7,371 nt of DNA, from the NCBI GenBank assembly GCA_027622795.1, contig JAQBZA010000155.1, positions 1 through 7,371 of the forward strand. The letters are read 5' to 3'. Below the pieces are notes generated by a model. The model had not been told where the DNA came from and made no database searches. It saw only the letters and a list, made by a program, of their open reading frames with translations. Below are positions 1 to 6,087 of this stretch, one piece after another (position 1 is the first letter of the stretch; each line of letters opens with the position of its first letter). The stretch is from Planctomycetota bacterium (GTDB taxonomy: Bacteria; Planctomycetota; Planctomycetia; Pirellulales; UBA1268). A program made the position numbers and the translations under genes.

Positions 1-116
1 CAGACCTCACACGACAAGGTCGCGAGTATACATCCCACCCCTCGCGGGGGCCATGAGGGCAACTCGTCGCCGGCGCTCAGCCTGTCGCCCTGATACGCGG
101 GCCACGGCAATCGGGT

Positions 117-1019
117 TCACTGCCCGGCGTGGCGGCGAAGCCAGGCCACTGTCACAAACCGCCGCATGAGGGCTGTGAAGGCCCGCGTTGCATCGCGGTG
201 CCACGCGGCATCCCGTTCTGGCCCGGTGATGATGAGGCCACCAAACGATAGCCGGCAGGGCCAGCCGCGAGATACTGCGATCTGATCAAATCGCTCGGCG
301 ATCCGCAGCGTCCAGGCGGCGCCGAGTGTTTCCCGCAGAGCGAAAAACGGTGGGTCGATGAGGCTCGCAAGCGGATGCGGAGAGCGGCCTGCCGCCTGCC
401 GGAGGCCGTCGCGACGCCAGCCTTGCAGTACCGCGAGCAGGGTACCCAGCATCCCGGCGAAAACACCGCCGCAATCAATCGCAGGCGATCCGAGCACGCT
501 GGCGATCTGGGTGTCGAGCGCGAACCCCGGCACGAAAGGCCGCATGAGCACGAGTTGGCCCCCAGTAATCAGCGTAGCCGCAAGACGACGACGGGTGGCG
601 ATGAAGTTCATCCAGCCGACGGCAGCCAAGGCGAGCATGAACCACTCGGCCAGAAGATGGACGTGGGGCATGCTGCCCGGCATCATCACCAGCGCCCGCC
701 CCACCGGCAACACAAGCACGACCGCCAGCGAACCAACGATCAACTGCCACACGCCATGCTGCGGCCGCTTCGCTCCCAACAGCGACATCGCCGGACAAAG
801 TGAGAGCGACACCACGACCAGCCGCATGCTGGCCATCAAGCCGGGCTCGGAAAGCCCACCGCCCCACCGCCCTGCCATTTCGCTGGCCAGCGCCAGCCAC
901 GCCACCACGCTCCATGCCGCCGCTGGCACTGCCGTGGTGCCCCGCACGAGCACTCCGCCCGCAACCGCACCGGCAGTAGCCACAACAGCGACAATGAGCG
1001 AGACGAACGGGTAATCCAT
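117..1019 (-). CDS. Polytopic membrane protein of unknown function
   Basis: This 300-residue protein is not one I recognise. About seven hydrophobic segments can be read, near residues 4-25, 31-50, 61-83, 89-110, 120-141, 146-164 and 181-201. A more polar tail of about 100 residues follows (202-300), holding an LIDPPFFALRE stretch (220-230), a central LRIAERFDQIAVSRGW segment and a basic end (RRFVTVAWLRRH). It therefore probably sits in the cytoplasmic membrane with a soluble C-terminal domain. The ATG at 1019 is chosen because the first membrane helix starts at once; a GAGGG lies almost against the ATG, closer than ideal for a ribosome site. It lies 61 nt downstream of the thioredoxin/YHS gene on the same strand, so co-transcription is plausible. 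Long, uninterrupted and clearly membrane-patterned, so the gene is likely real; the function is unknown. Confidence 0.78.
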   Translation of the reverse strand: MDYPFVSLIVAVVATAGAVAGGVLVRGTTAVPAAAWSVVAWLALASEMAGRWGGGLSEPGLMASMRLVVVSLSLCPAMSLLGAKRPQHGVWQLIVGSLAVVLVLPVGRALVMMPGSMPHVHLLAEWFMLALAAVGWMNFIATRRRLAATLITGGQLVLMRPFVPGFALDTQIASVLGSPAIDCGGVFAGMLGTLLAVLQGWRRDGLRQAAGRSPHPLASLIDPPFFALRETLGAAWTLRIAERFDQIAVSRGWPCRLSFGGLIITGPERDAAWHRDATRAFTALMRRFVTVAWLRRHAGQ

Positions 1020-1080
1020 TCCCTCAGCCTACACCGCCCAGCGCGCCCCAAACCGCTCCCACCGACCAAACGCCTGACCC

Positions 1081-2337
1081 TTACCGAAGAATCGTGCCCG
1101 ACTCGATGCGGGGTGCGTTTTCCGCCACAGTCACGCGGCGGGCGTAGACCTGCGGTGCAACAGTGAAGGCATTGAGGGTTTCAGGGGAAGAGAAGAGGTA
1201 GGTTCGCGACTCGTAGGTGAGGCCGTAGTTGCGATCGCCCGGCACCCGGCGGCCGGTATCGAGGGCCAGCACTGGGTCGTCGCCCGAGAGGGCCGGGGCA
1301 TAGCGATCAGGAGCGGCGAAGAAGGCCTGCTGCTCGGCAGGACCGGCGAAAAGATAGGTGCGGCCGCGATGCCGCGCCCCATACTGCACGTCGCCCGCAA
1401 CCCAGGCGCCCTGCTCCATGAGCGTGACGGGGCAATAGCCCTCCATGCCCATTGGCATCCCGGCGGGAGCCGCAGGGGCCGCTGGCACGGCAGGCAGCGT
1501 GGGTGGTGCGGCGGCTATGCGAGGCTGTTCCAGAGTCAGGGGCGGAGGCGTCGGCACTTCCACAGCAGCCATCGGCTGCTTGTCTGTAGTAGATCGCTTG
1601 AAGATCGAGGCCGTCGATTCCCACAGGGCTGCAAGCGGCTTGCCGGCCGCTGGCTTCTCGGCGGTAACCGTTGCCGCAGGTGGCACGGCAGGCGCGGGAA
1701 AGGTTGTGGTTGGATAGACGCCCTCGCCATAGCTGGCCTGTGGTACAGAGGCGATGGTCGGCAATGGTGCCGGCGCGACCGGTGTAGCGGCTGGAAGCGT
1801 GGCCGGGCCCACCGGTCCGCGGGTCATCGCCAGCGGGGCGGTCGGCGTTGCGGGCGTGGGCACCGTCACGGGCCGCGTGGCCTGCTTGGCAGCCGCCGCT
1901 CGCTGCACCGCGCGGGCCGCGTAGGCCACGAAGTCGGCACTTGAATCAGAACATTGAAACTGAAAGAGAAGTTGTTCGTTGGCATCGATCACGCACGCCG
2001 TGGGGAGGTGCGTGACCTGCAGCCTACGAGCGAGTTCGGGGTTCATATCGACATCGAGTCGAACTGCCTCAAAGCAGGCGCACACGACGCCCACTGCCTC
2101 AGGCGAAGACAACGTGGTCTGGAGGAATCGGTCCGAATCCTCGCTCCAGGCCGCCGTGAAGATCACCAGCAGCGGCCGCTGCGACGCTACCGAAGCCGAC
2201 TTGGCGGCCACCAGGTTTTCATGCCACGGGATACCGGCCTGGGCGTGCGACGCTGCGGCAACGGCAAGCCCCACTGCCAGGCACAGGCGGGCCACGCACT
2301 GGCGGGCCGGGGCTCGTTTTTGAAGTCTGTCTTTCAT
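1081..2337 (-). CDS. Exported thioredoxin-fold protein with long Pro/Ala linker and tandem YHS-like domains
   Basis: The frame is open up to 2619, but the ATG at 2337 (418 aa) is preferred because it begins a good signal peptide (residues 1-34, ending AASHAQA). The 94 extra residues upstream have no recognisable coding character. The thioredoxin-like domain is about 37-150: WHENLVAAK, then LLVIFTAAW, with SEDS (65-68) where CxxC should be, and a cis-Pro-like LP at 111-112. Cysteines remain at 86, 88, 115 and 129. A Pro/Ala/Thr-rich linker runs about 150-297. Two YHS-like repeats follow (about 298-351 and 352-403), opening with GYCPV (300-304) and sharing an RTYLF core and a Y near each end. 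The loss of CxxC argues against ordinary disulfide exchange; a binding or structural role in the envelope is inferred. No clear Shine-Dalgarno precedes 2337. It is divergent from its paralogue at 2634. Confidence 0.85.
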   Translation of the reverse strand: MKDRLQKRAPARQCVARLCLAVGLAVAAASHAQAGIPWHENLVAAKSASVASQRPLLVIFTAAWSEDSDRFLQTTLSSPEAVGVVCACFEAVRLDVDMNPELARRLQVTHLPTACVIDANEQLLFQFQCSDSSADFVAYAARAVQRAAAAKQATRPVTVPTPATPTAPLAMTRGPVGPATLPAATPVAPAPLPTIASVPQASYGEGVYPTTTFPAPAVPPAATVTAEKPAAGKPLAALWESTASIFKRSTTDKQPMAAVEVPTPPPLTLEQPRIAAAPPTLPAVPAAPAAPAGMPMGMEGYCPVTLMEQGAWVAGDVQYGARHRGRTYLFAGPAEQQAFFAAPDRYAPALSGDDPVLALDTGRRVPGDRNYGLTYESRTYLFSSPETLNAFTVAPQVYARRVTVAENAPRIESGTILR

Positions 2338-2496
2338 GGCTCGATTGACCGGACCGGTAGGTAGGATGTTCACAGACACGCTGGATCTGCCATCGGCTCT
2401 GGGGGGGCAGGAAGTTTTGACGAAAAAGCCGGCCGCGGTGATTTTGTGGAATGCGCCAGACGGTTTCTCCGCTTTGCCACCAATTTTTGCTGCGCG

Positions 2497-2534
2497 CCAG
2501 CCAGCCTGTCGGCCGCACAGTTCGGGCTGGCTGG
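2497..2534. repeat. Perfect 10-bp inverted repeat in divergent promoter region
   Basis: CCAGCCAGCC at 2497-2506 is exactly matched by GGCTGGCTGG at 2525-2534 with an 18-nt spacer. An ATTTTT at 2483-2488 and an AAAAAT at 2536-2541 flank it as outer complementary runs. The T run lies 5' and the A run 3' on the plus strand, and the same is true of the minus strand, so it does not have the stem-then-U form of an intrinsic terminator. It could be an operator, a leader hairpin in the transcript from the plus strand, or a cruciform site. Confidence 0.6.
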
Positions 2535-2621
2535 GAAAAATGGCCAGACAGGGATCCGGCCGCAGAATTCTTCCAACTCCTCCGACCATCACCACCGATA
2601 TCACTGGCGGTCTTTTCATGT

Positions 2622-2627
2622 GAGGAG
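2622..2627 (+). promoter_or_regulatory. Ribosome binding site (GAGGAG)
   Basis: GAGGAG sits 6 nt before the ATG at 2634. It is the clearest Shine-Dalgarno in the window and fixes the start of the plus-strand thioredoxin/YHS paralogue. Its divergent partner lacks an equivalent site. Confidence 0.8.
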
Positions 2628-2633
2628 TAAACG

Positions 2634-3626
2634 ATGCGTGCCAAACCTTCCTTCCTTCTTCAGTTGCGAGCCATGCTCATGCTCGTCGCGTGGCTCGTCG
2701 TCAGCGGGAGCGTGCAACCGGCTCCAGCCCGCGCCGATGCCTCCTCACCACATGCCCCTGCGTCATCGACTGTCTCCTGGCATCGCGACATCGCCACGGC
2801 CAAGGCGGCCTCTGCCGCGAGCGGCCGGCAGATGATCGTGATCTTTACCGCGTCCTGGAATGAGCCGAGCAGCCGATTCGAGGCAGCCCTGAACCGCTCC
2901 CTTGAGGCCACCACACTCCTCTCAGCCTGCTTTGAGCCAATCCGTATTCATGTCTCCGACGATCCATGGACGACCCGCCGCATGGGCGTATCCAACGTGC
3001 CGGCGGCCTGCATCATCGACGAGCAGGAAAACGTGCTTGTCAACTTCGATTGCCCTGCCACCGCAGAGAGTTTCGTTGCCGCTGTTTGCAAAGCGTCCCG
3101 CGAGGCTGCCGTGGCATCGATCGCCCGCACTGAACCCAACCCGGGCGACCTGCCGGCCGCGATGGAGGCGACAACCACGCTGCCGTCCGAGACCGGCGTC
3201 GTCGAACCGCCCGTTGTGGCAGCCGCCGTTGAGCCAACTGACGTGATGCCCGTCGAGCAACTCGGCCTCGAGGGCTACTGCCCGGTGAGCGTGGTCACGC
3301 AGGAATCATGGATCCCCGGCGACCCTGAAATCACCTCCACCCATCGGGGCCGCACTTACCGGTTTGCCGGCGACGCAGAAAAGCGGGCCTTCGAGGCCAA
3401 CCCCGACTGGTATGCCCCAGCCTTCAGCGGCGACGACGCCGTGCTCGCCTCCCGACAGGGCCTCGTCGTCGCCGGCAAGCGGGCCTACTCGGCCGCCTAC
3501 AAATCGCGACTCTATCTCTTCAGCTCCCCGGACACCCGCAGCGCCTTCGTGGCCAACCCCGAGACATACATCCGCCGCACCCAAATCGCCCGCGGCCAAA
3601 CCCCCACCACCCGCGTCGTCCGCTGA
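2634..3626 (+). CDS. Exported thioredoxin-fold protein with tandem YHS-like domains (shorter paralogue)
   Basis: This 330-residue protein has a signal peptide at about 1-34 (hydrophobic core MLMLVAWLVVSG, probable cleavage after PARA). The thioredoxin-like domain spans about 48-160: WHRDIATAK, IVIFTASW, then NEPS (76-79) in place of CxxC, and VP at 122-123 as the cis-proline site. Cysteines 99, 126 and 140 line up with 88, 115 and 129 of the divergent paralogue. A short acidic, Pro-containing linker (about 161-209) leads to two YHS-like repeats (about 211-265 and 266-315), the first opening GYCPV (214-218). Both repeats end in a phenylalanine, NP and tyrosine pattern (FEANPDWY, FVANPETY). The two proteins share the whole architecture, differing mainly in linker length. 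A redox-inactive envelope role, perhaps metal or ligand binding, is inferred; the target is unknown. Confidence 0.88.
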   Translation: MRAKPSFLLQLRAMLMLVAWLVVSGSVQPAPARADASSPHAPASSTVSWHRDIATAKAASAASGRQMIVIFTASWNEPSSRFEAALNRSLEATTLLSACFEPIRIHVSDDPWTTRRMGVSNVPAACIIDEQENVLVNFDCPATAESFVAAVCKASREAAVASIARTEPNPGDLPAAMEATTTLPSETGVVEPPVVAAAVEPTDVMPVEQLGLEGYCPVSVVTQESWIPGDPEITSTHRGRTYRFAGDAEKRAFEANPDWYAPAFSGDDAVLASRQGLVVAGKRAYSAAYKSRLYLFSSPDTRSAFVANPETYIRRTQIARGQTPTTRVVR

Positions 3627-3665
3627 ACCACACTGGCAAGCTGAAGCATGCATCACAAGTGGCGT

Positions 3666-3677
3666 AGGCTTTAGCCT
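3666..3677. repeat. Short palindrome AGGCTTTAGCCT
   Basis: Five-base arms AGGCT and AGCCT flank a central TT, 40 nt after the stop at 3626. The surrounding phrase (GTAGGCTTTAGCCTGCG) resembles intergenic repeats I associate with planctomycete genomes, but that is memory and unverified. It could be a dispersed repeat or a weak transcript-end hairpin. Confidence 0.45.
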
Positions 3678-3701
3678 GCGAATGGTGCCGCTCATCCGTG
3701 A

Positions 3702-3833
3702 GGGGCTGCCCATGCCCCAGAGCCGGCGTTGCTGGCAAGTGGAGGCAGGGATGTCGGGAACGCAGCCAGCATCGACTGAGCGAAGGACAGGATGTCCGTA
3801 GCGAACGTCCGGCGACGGGGCATGGGCAGCCCC
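3702..3833. repeat. 132-nt nested inverted-repeat element with 17-bp perfect arms
   Basis: GGGGCTGCCCATGCCCC at 3702-3718 is the exact reverse complement of 3817-3833. Inside, GCCGG (3722-3726) pairs with CCGGC (3809-3813) and CGTT (3727-3730) with AACG (3804-3807), one base bulged. A further TGCTGGC (3730-3736) matches GCCAGCA (3765-3771), sharing base 3730 with the previous helix, and GGACA (3785-3789) matches TGTCC (3793-3797). A branched fold with a long closing stem results. It has no protein-coding sense. Candidates are a non-autonomous transposable (MITE- or REP-like) element or a structured RNA. No target-site duplication was evident. Confidence 0.6.
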
Positions 3834-3938
3834 GAACCCACCGGCGTCCACATGCACCGGTTGCAGCGGTCAAACCACCTCACCCCGATTCGCTGACCAG
3901 CCGGCACGAGCCCGGCCGATCTGCTTCACTAGGACGCC

Positions 3939-4313
3939 GTGGCCGGCTTCCTCCAGTGGATCTCTCTCATGACGCGGCGGACTCTTTCAGCGACGGTGCG
4001 CGGCACCGTGTGGCCGGCGACTTTCCCTGCGCTGGCGGCCTTGGTCGCGTGCTGCGCTGTCGCAATCGTGGGCCAATCGGCCCAGGCGATCGAGATGTTC
4101 ACTTTCTATGGCGATGGCAGCCGTGTCGGCCTGCCCAGTCTTGAAGTGCCGATCGAGGCCTATCCCGGCATCCCGCTTCGCAGCGACCGGCTGCGGGCCC
4201 GGCGTCGCGCTCAGCGGAATCCGGGCACGCCCGTGCGGGTTGGCCCTCCGGGTGGAATTACGATTCGCGCGATGCCGGAAGGCCAGCCGGTGCCTCCCCC
4301 CCGCGTTCGGTAG
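3939..4313 (+). CDS. Small exported protein of unknown function
   Basis: The frame starts with GTG at 3939 (124 aa), with AGGA only 4 nt before it. An ATG at 3969 (114 aa) gives a more typical signal peptide, beginning MTRRTLSATVRG with core FPALAALVACCAVAIVG and a probable cleavage after SAQA, so 3969 may be the true start. The mature part is only about 75 residues: an IEMFTFYGDGSRVGLPSLEV opening, an EAYPGIPLRSDRLRARRRAQ basic stretch, and a Gly/Pro-rich end (VGPPGG, PVPPPRVR). No known domain is recognised. It precedes the ABC-2 permease on the same strand with about 106 nt between, so the two may or may not be co-transcribed. A start-to-stop signal peptide plus a compact tail supports a real gene. 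Confidence 0.6.
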   Translation: MAGFLQWISLMTRRTLSATVRGTVWPATFPALAALVACCAVAIVGQSAQAIEMFTFYGDGSRVGLPSLEVPIEAYPGIPLRSDRLRARRRAQRNPGTPVRVGPPGGITIRAMPEGQPVPPPRVR

Positions 4314-4404
4314 GTGGCGGGCTGCACCGTTTCCGCGGCATGTGGGATGCCGAATTTTGGTAGCCTCCTCAAGCGGCGGGCCGGCGTGAGCGGCTCGTGT
4401 TCAC

Positions 4405-4410
4405 GGTGAG
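4405..4410 (+). promoter_or_regulatory. Ribosome binding site (GGTGAG) for the permease
   Basis: GGTGAG lies 9 nt before the ATG at 4420 and abuts a TTG at 4411. The spacing favours the ATG at 4420 as the start of the permease rather than the TTG three codons earlier. Confidence 0.5.
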
Positions 4411-4419
4411 TTGGCGCCA

Positions 4420-6087
4420 ATGCTTGGAGCGGTTTTTGAACGCGAAGTGCGAATGGTGCCGCGAAGCCGCGGGCTGGCCATCGCCCGGGCTGTGTACGCC
4501 GCCGCACTCTTGGCCATCATCGCCACCTGCTGGCTGGTGATTACCGGCACGCAATCGATCACGACTGCTGGCGACACCGCACGGTTTGGGGCCACGCTGC
4601 TGCGAATCCTCGCGCCGCTACAACTCACACTGGCGATGCTGGCGGCCGCAATGACCAGCGCGATTGCCGTCAGCACCGAGAAGGACCGCCGCACGCTCGA
4701 ACTGCTCCTCGTCAGCCAGCTCACCGATGCACAACTCGTATTTGGCAAACTGGCTGGCAGTCTGGTGCGGGTGCTGCTGCTGGTGCTCTCGGCCGTGCCG
4801 ATGTTTGCCCTGGCAGGGCTTTTTGGCGGCGTGACGCCACAGCAACTCACCCGCGTGTTTGTGGTGACTGTGGCGGCGGCGCTGGCCGCGGGGAGCATTG
4901 CGACCACTGTCGCCTTCTGGAAGGAGACTACGTTTCAAACGCTAGCCATCACCGCCTTCGCGATGGTCGCCTGGATCGCTGCCGGTGAAATCCTCGCGGG
5001 CACGTGGGGAGCCGAGGTGGCGGCGGCCGTGTCTCCCCCGCGGGCTCTGTTTGCGGCGCTCGGTCCTTCCGGGGCGCAGTCCTACCTCCCCTTCCTCGTG
5101 ACTGCCGCCGGCGTAATCGCCATCGCCAACCTGATCGGGATCTCACAGGTGCGGCGGTGGAATGTTGCCGTCGGCCGTCGTCGCGAGCAGCCGGAAGCGG
5201 CCACCGCGGTAGTGGACCGTGGCGAGTCGCGCATGGTGTGGGAAAACCCGATCCTGTGGCGGGAGATCTGCACGAATGCTTACGGTCGGCGGATCGTGTT
5301 TGTGCGGATCGCATGGTTTCTGCTCTTCGCCGCCGCCGTCGCGGGAATCGTGGCCGAGGGTCGGGCTCCACAGCCCGATCGACTCGCGGTGGCCATCGCG
5401 GTGATCCCGATGGCGTTGGCGAGCCTGCTGGCCGTGACGGCGCTGGCCGTGACGAGCATCACCACCGAACGCGACCGCGGCGCCTTTGACGTACTGCTCG
5501 TGACCGATCTGGAGCCGAAGGAATTTGTCTGGGGCAAGCTGGTGGGTGTGCTCGTGGTGGCCCGCGAGATCGCGGTCCTGCCGCTGGTGCTCTGCGGGGC
5601 GCTGGCTGCCGCCGGCATCGCCTCACTTGAAAATGCCATCTACTTGGCAGTCGGCATGGCGACGTTGCTCTTCTTTGCGGCCGTGCTCGGCCTGCATGTC
5701 GGCCTTTCCTACCCTGCCTCACGGCGGGCGATCGCTGTAGCGCTGGGCACGGTGGCCTTCCTGTTTATTGGCGTGGCGACAGCGATGCGAATCATGGTGG
5801 CCTTCGGATCGAGTTTCGAGCTCCAGCTGGCGCCGTTCCTTGCCGTGATCGTGGGTGGGGCGATCGGGCTCTATGCCGCGCTCTCGGCTCGCAACCCCTC
5901 GCCGGCCATCGGTTGGGCATCGGCGATTCTGCCCGCCCTGACGTTTGTGGGTATCACCGGCTTCCTGCAGGGTAACTCACTGCAGGCGCTCCTCGTGGCA
6001 ATCACGGCCTACGGCTTCGCAACCGTGGCCCTGCTCGTGCCGGCGATCGGCGCATTCGATCTGCTCACCGGACGCTCGACGTCGTGA
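4420..6087 (+). CDS. ABC-2-type transporter permease with two homologous halves
   Basis: This 555-residue membrane protein is a probable ABC-2 family permease, forming the channel of an ABC exporter in the cytoplasmic membrane; the substrate is unknown. Each half starts with an amphipathic, REV/REI-type entry (FEREVRMVPRSRG near residue 8; WENPILWREI at 274-283) followed by a membrane helix. Each also has the cytoplasmic-loop signature: STEKDRRTLELLLVSQLTDA at 85-104 and TTERDRGAFDVLLVTDLEPK at 348-367, each leading to FGKL or WGKL. This repeat implies duplication and fusion of an ancestral permease. A charged linker (about 244-273) joins the halves. No ATP-binding gene lies on either side, so the ATPase must come from elsewhere in the genome. 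The 3' end overlaps the convergent TPR gene by 23 bp. Confidence 0.85.
   Translation: MLGAVFEREVRMVPRSRGLAIARAVYAAALLAIIATCWLVITGTQSITTAGDTARFGATLLRILAPLQLTLAMLAAAMTSAIAVSTEKDRRTLELLLVSQLTDAQLVFGKLAGSLVRVLLLVLSAVPMFALAGLFGGVTPQQLTRVFVVTVAAALAAGSIATTVAFWKETTFQTLAITAFAMVAWIAAGEILAGTWGAEVAAAVSPPRALFAALGPSGAQSYLPFLVTAAGVIAIANLIGISQVRRWNVAVGRRREQPEAATAVVDRGESRMVWENPILWREICTNAYGRRIVFVRIAWFLLFAAAVAGIVAEGRAPQPDRLAVAIAVIPMALASLLAVTALAVTSITTERDRGAFDVLLVTDLEPKEFVWGKLVGVLVVAREIAVLPLVLCGALAAAGIASLENAIYLAVGMATLLFFAAVLGLHVGLSYPASRRAIAVALGTVAFLFIGVATAMRIMVAFGSSFELQLAPFLAVIVGGAIGLYAALSARNPSPAIGWASAILPALTFVGITGFLQGNSLQALLVAITAYGFATVALLVPAIGAFDLLTGRSTS

Larger units (their letters stand above)
2338..2633. promoter_or_regulatory. 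Divergent intergenic region between the paralogue pair
   Basis: These 296 bases separate two divergently transcribed paralogues, so both promoters should lie here unless transcription comes from inside a neighbour. It is richer in A/T runs than the genes around it (for example around 2415-2427 and 2482-2488) and contains a perfect 10-bp inverted repeat (2497-2534). A TTGACG hexamer at 2417-2422 on the plus strand has only a poor partner (GATTTT, 17 nt on), so I do not call a specific promoter. The regulatory role is inferred from gene arrangement. Confidence 0.55.
3627..3938. other. Gene-free stretch with palindrome and nested inverted repeats
   Basis: No convincing gene lies in these 312 bases. 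Open frames crossing it on both strands have Arg/Pro/Ser-rich shadow composition and no start support. What it does hold is a 12-nt palindrome (3666-3677) and a 132-nt nested inverted-repeat element (3702-3833). There is no run of T after any hairpin, so I do not call a terminator for the gene ending at 3626. Confidence 0.6.

Noticed and set aside
1..116. A 65-codon minus-strand frame at the left edge (7-204), and a CCCC/GGGG hairpin as terminator near 40
   Set aside because: The frame lies mostly in shadow of the gene at 117-1019, and the 4-bp hairpin has no T run.
2401..2407. A run of seven G as a phase-variation tract upstream of the minus-strand gene
   Set aside because: Seven G is modest in a GC-rich genome and there is no evidence of length variation or of a promoter spacing effect.
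2338..2619. The 94-residue extension of the minus-strand thioredoxin/YHS gene, with a start at 2619
   Set aside because: The signal peptide begins at 2337; the added residues show no signal or domain and cross the divergent promoter region.
3880..3930. A possible tRNA-like segment near the GGTTGCAGCGG and CCACCTC area
   Set aside because: No cloverleaf arms and no T-loop consensus could be formed around it.
3698..4144. A plus-strand 148-codon frame through the inverted-repeat element
   Set aside because: It is Arg/Pro/Gly-rich, starts inside the repeat, and its 3' half is out of frame with the exported protein starting at 3939.
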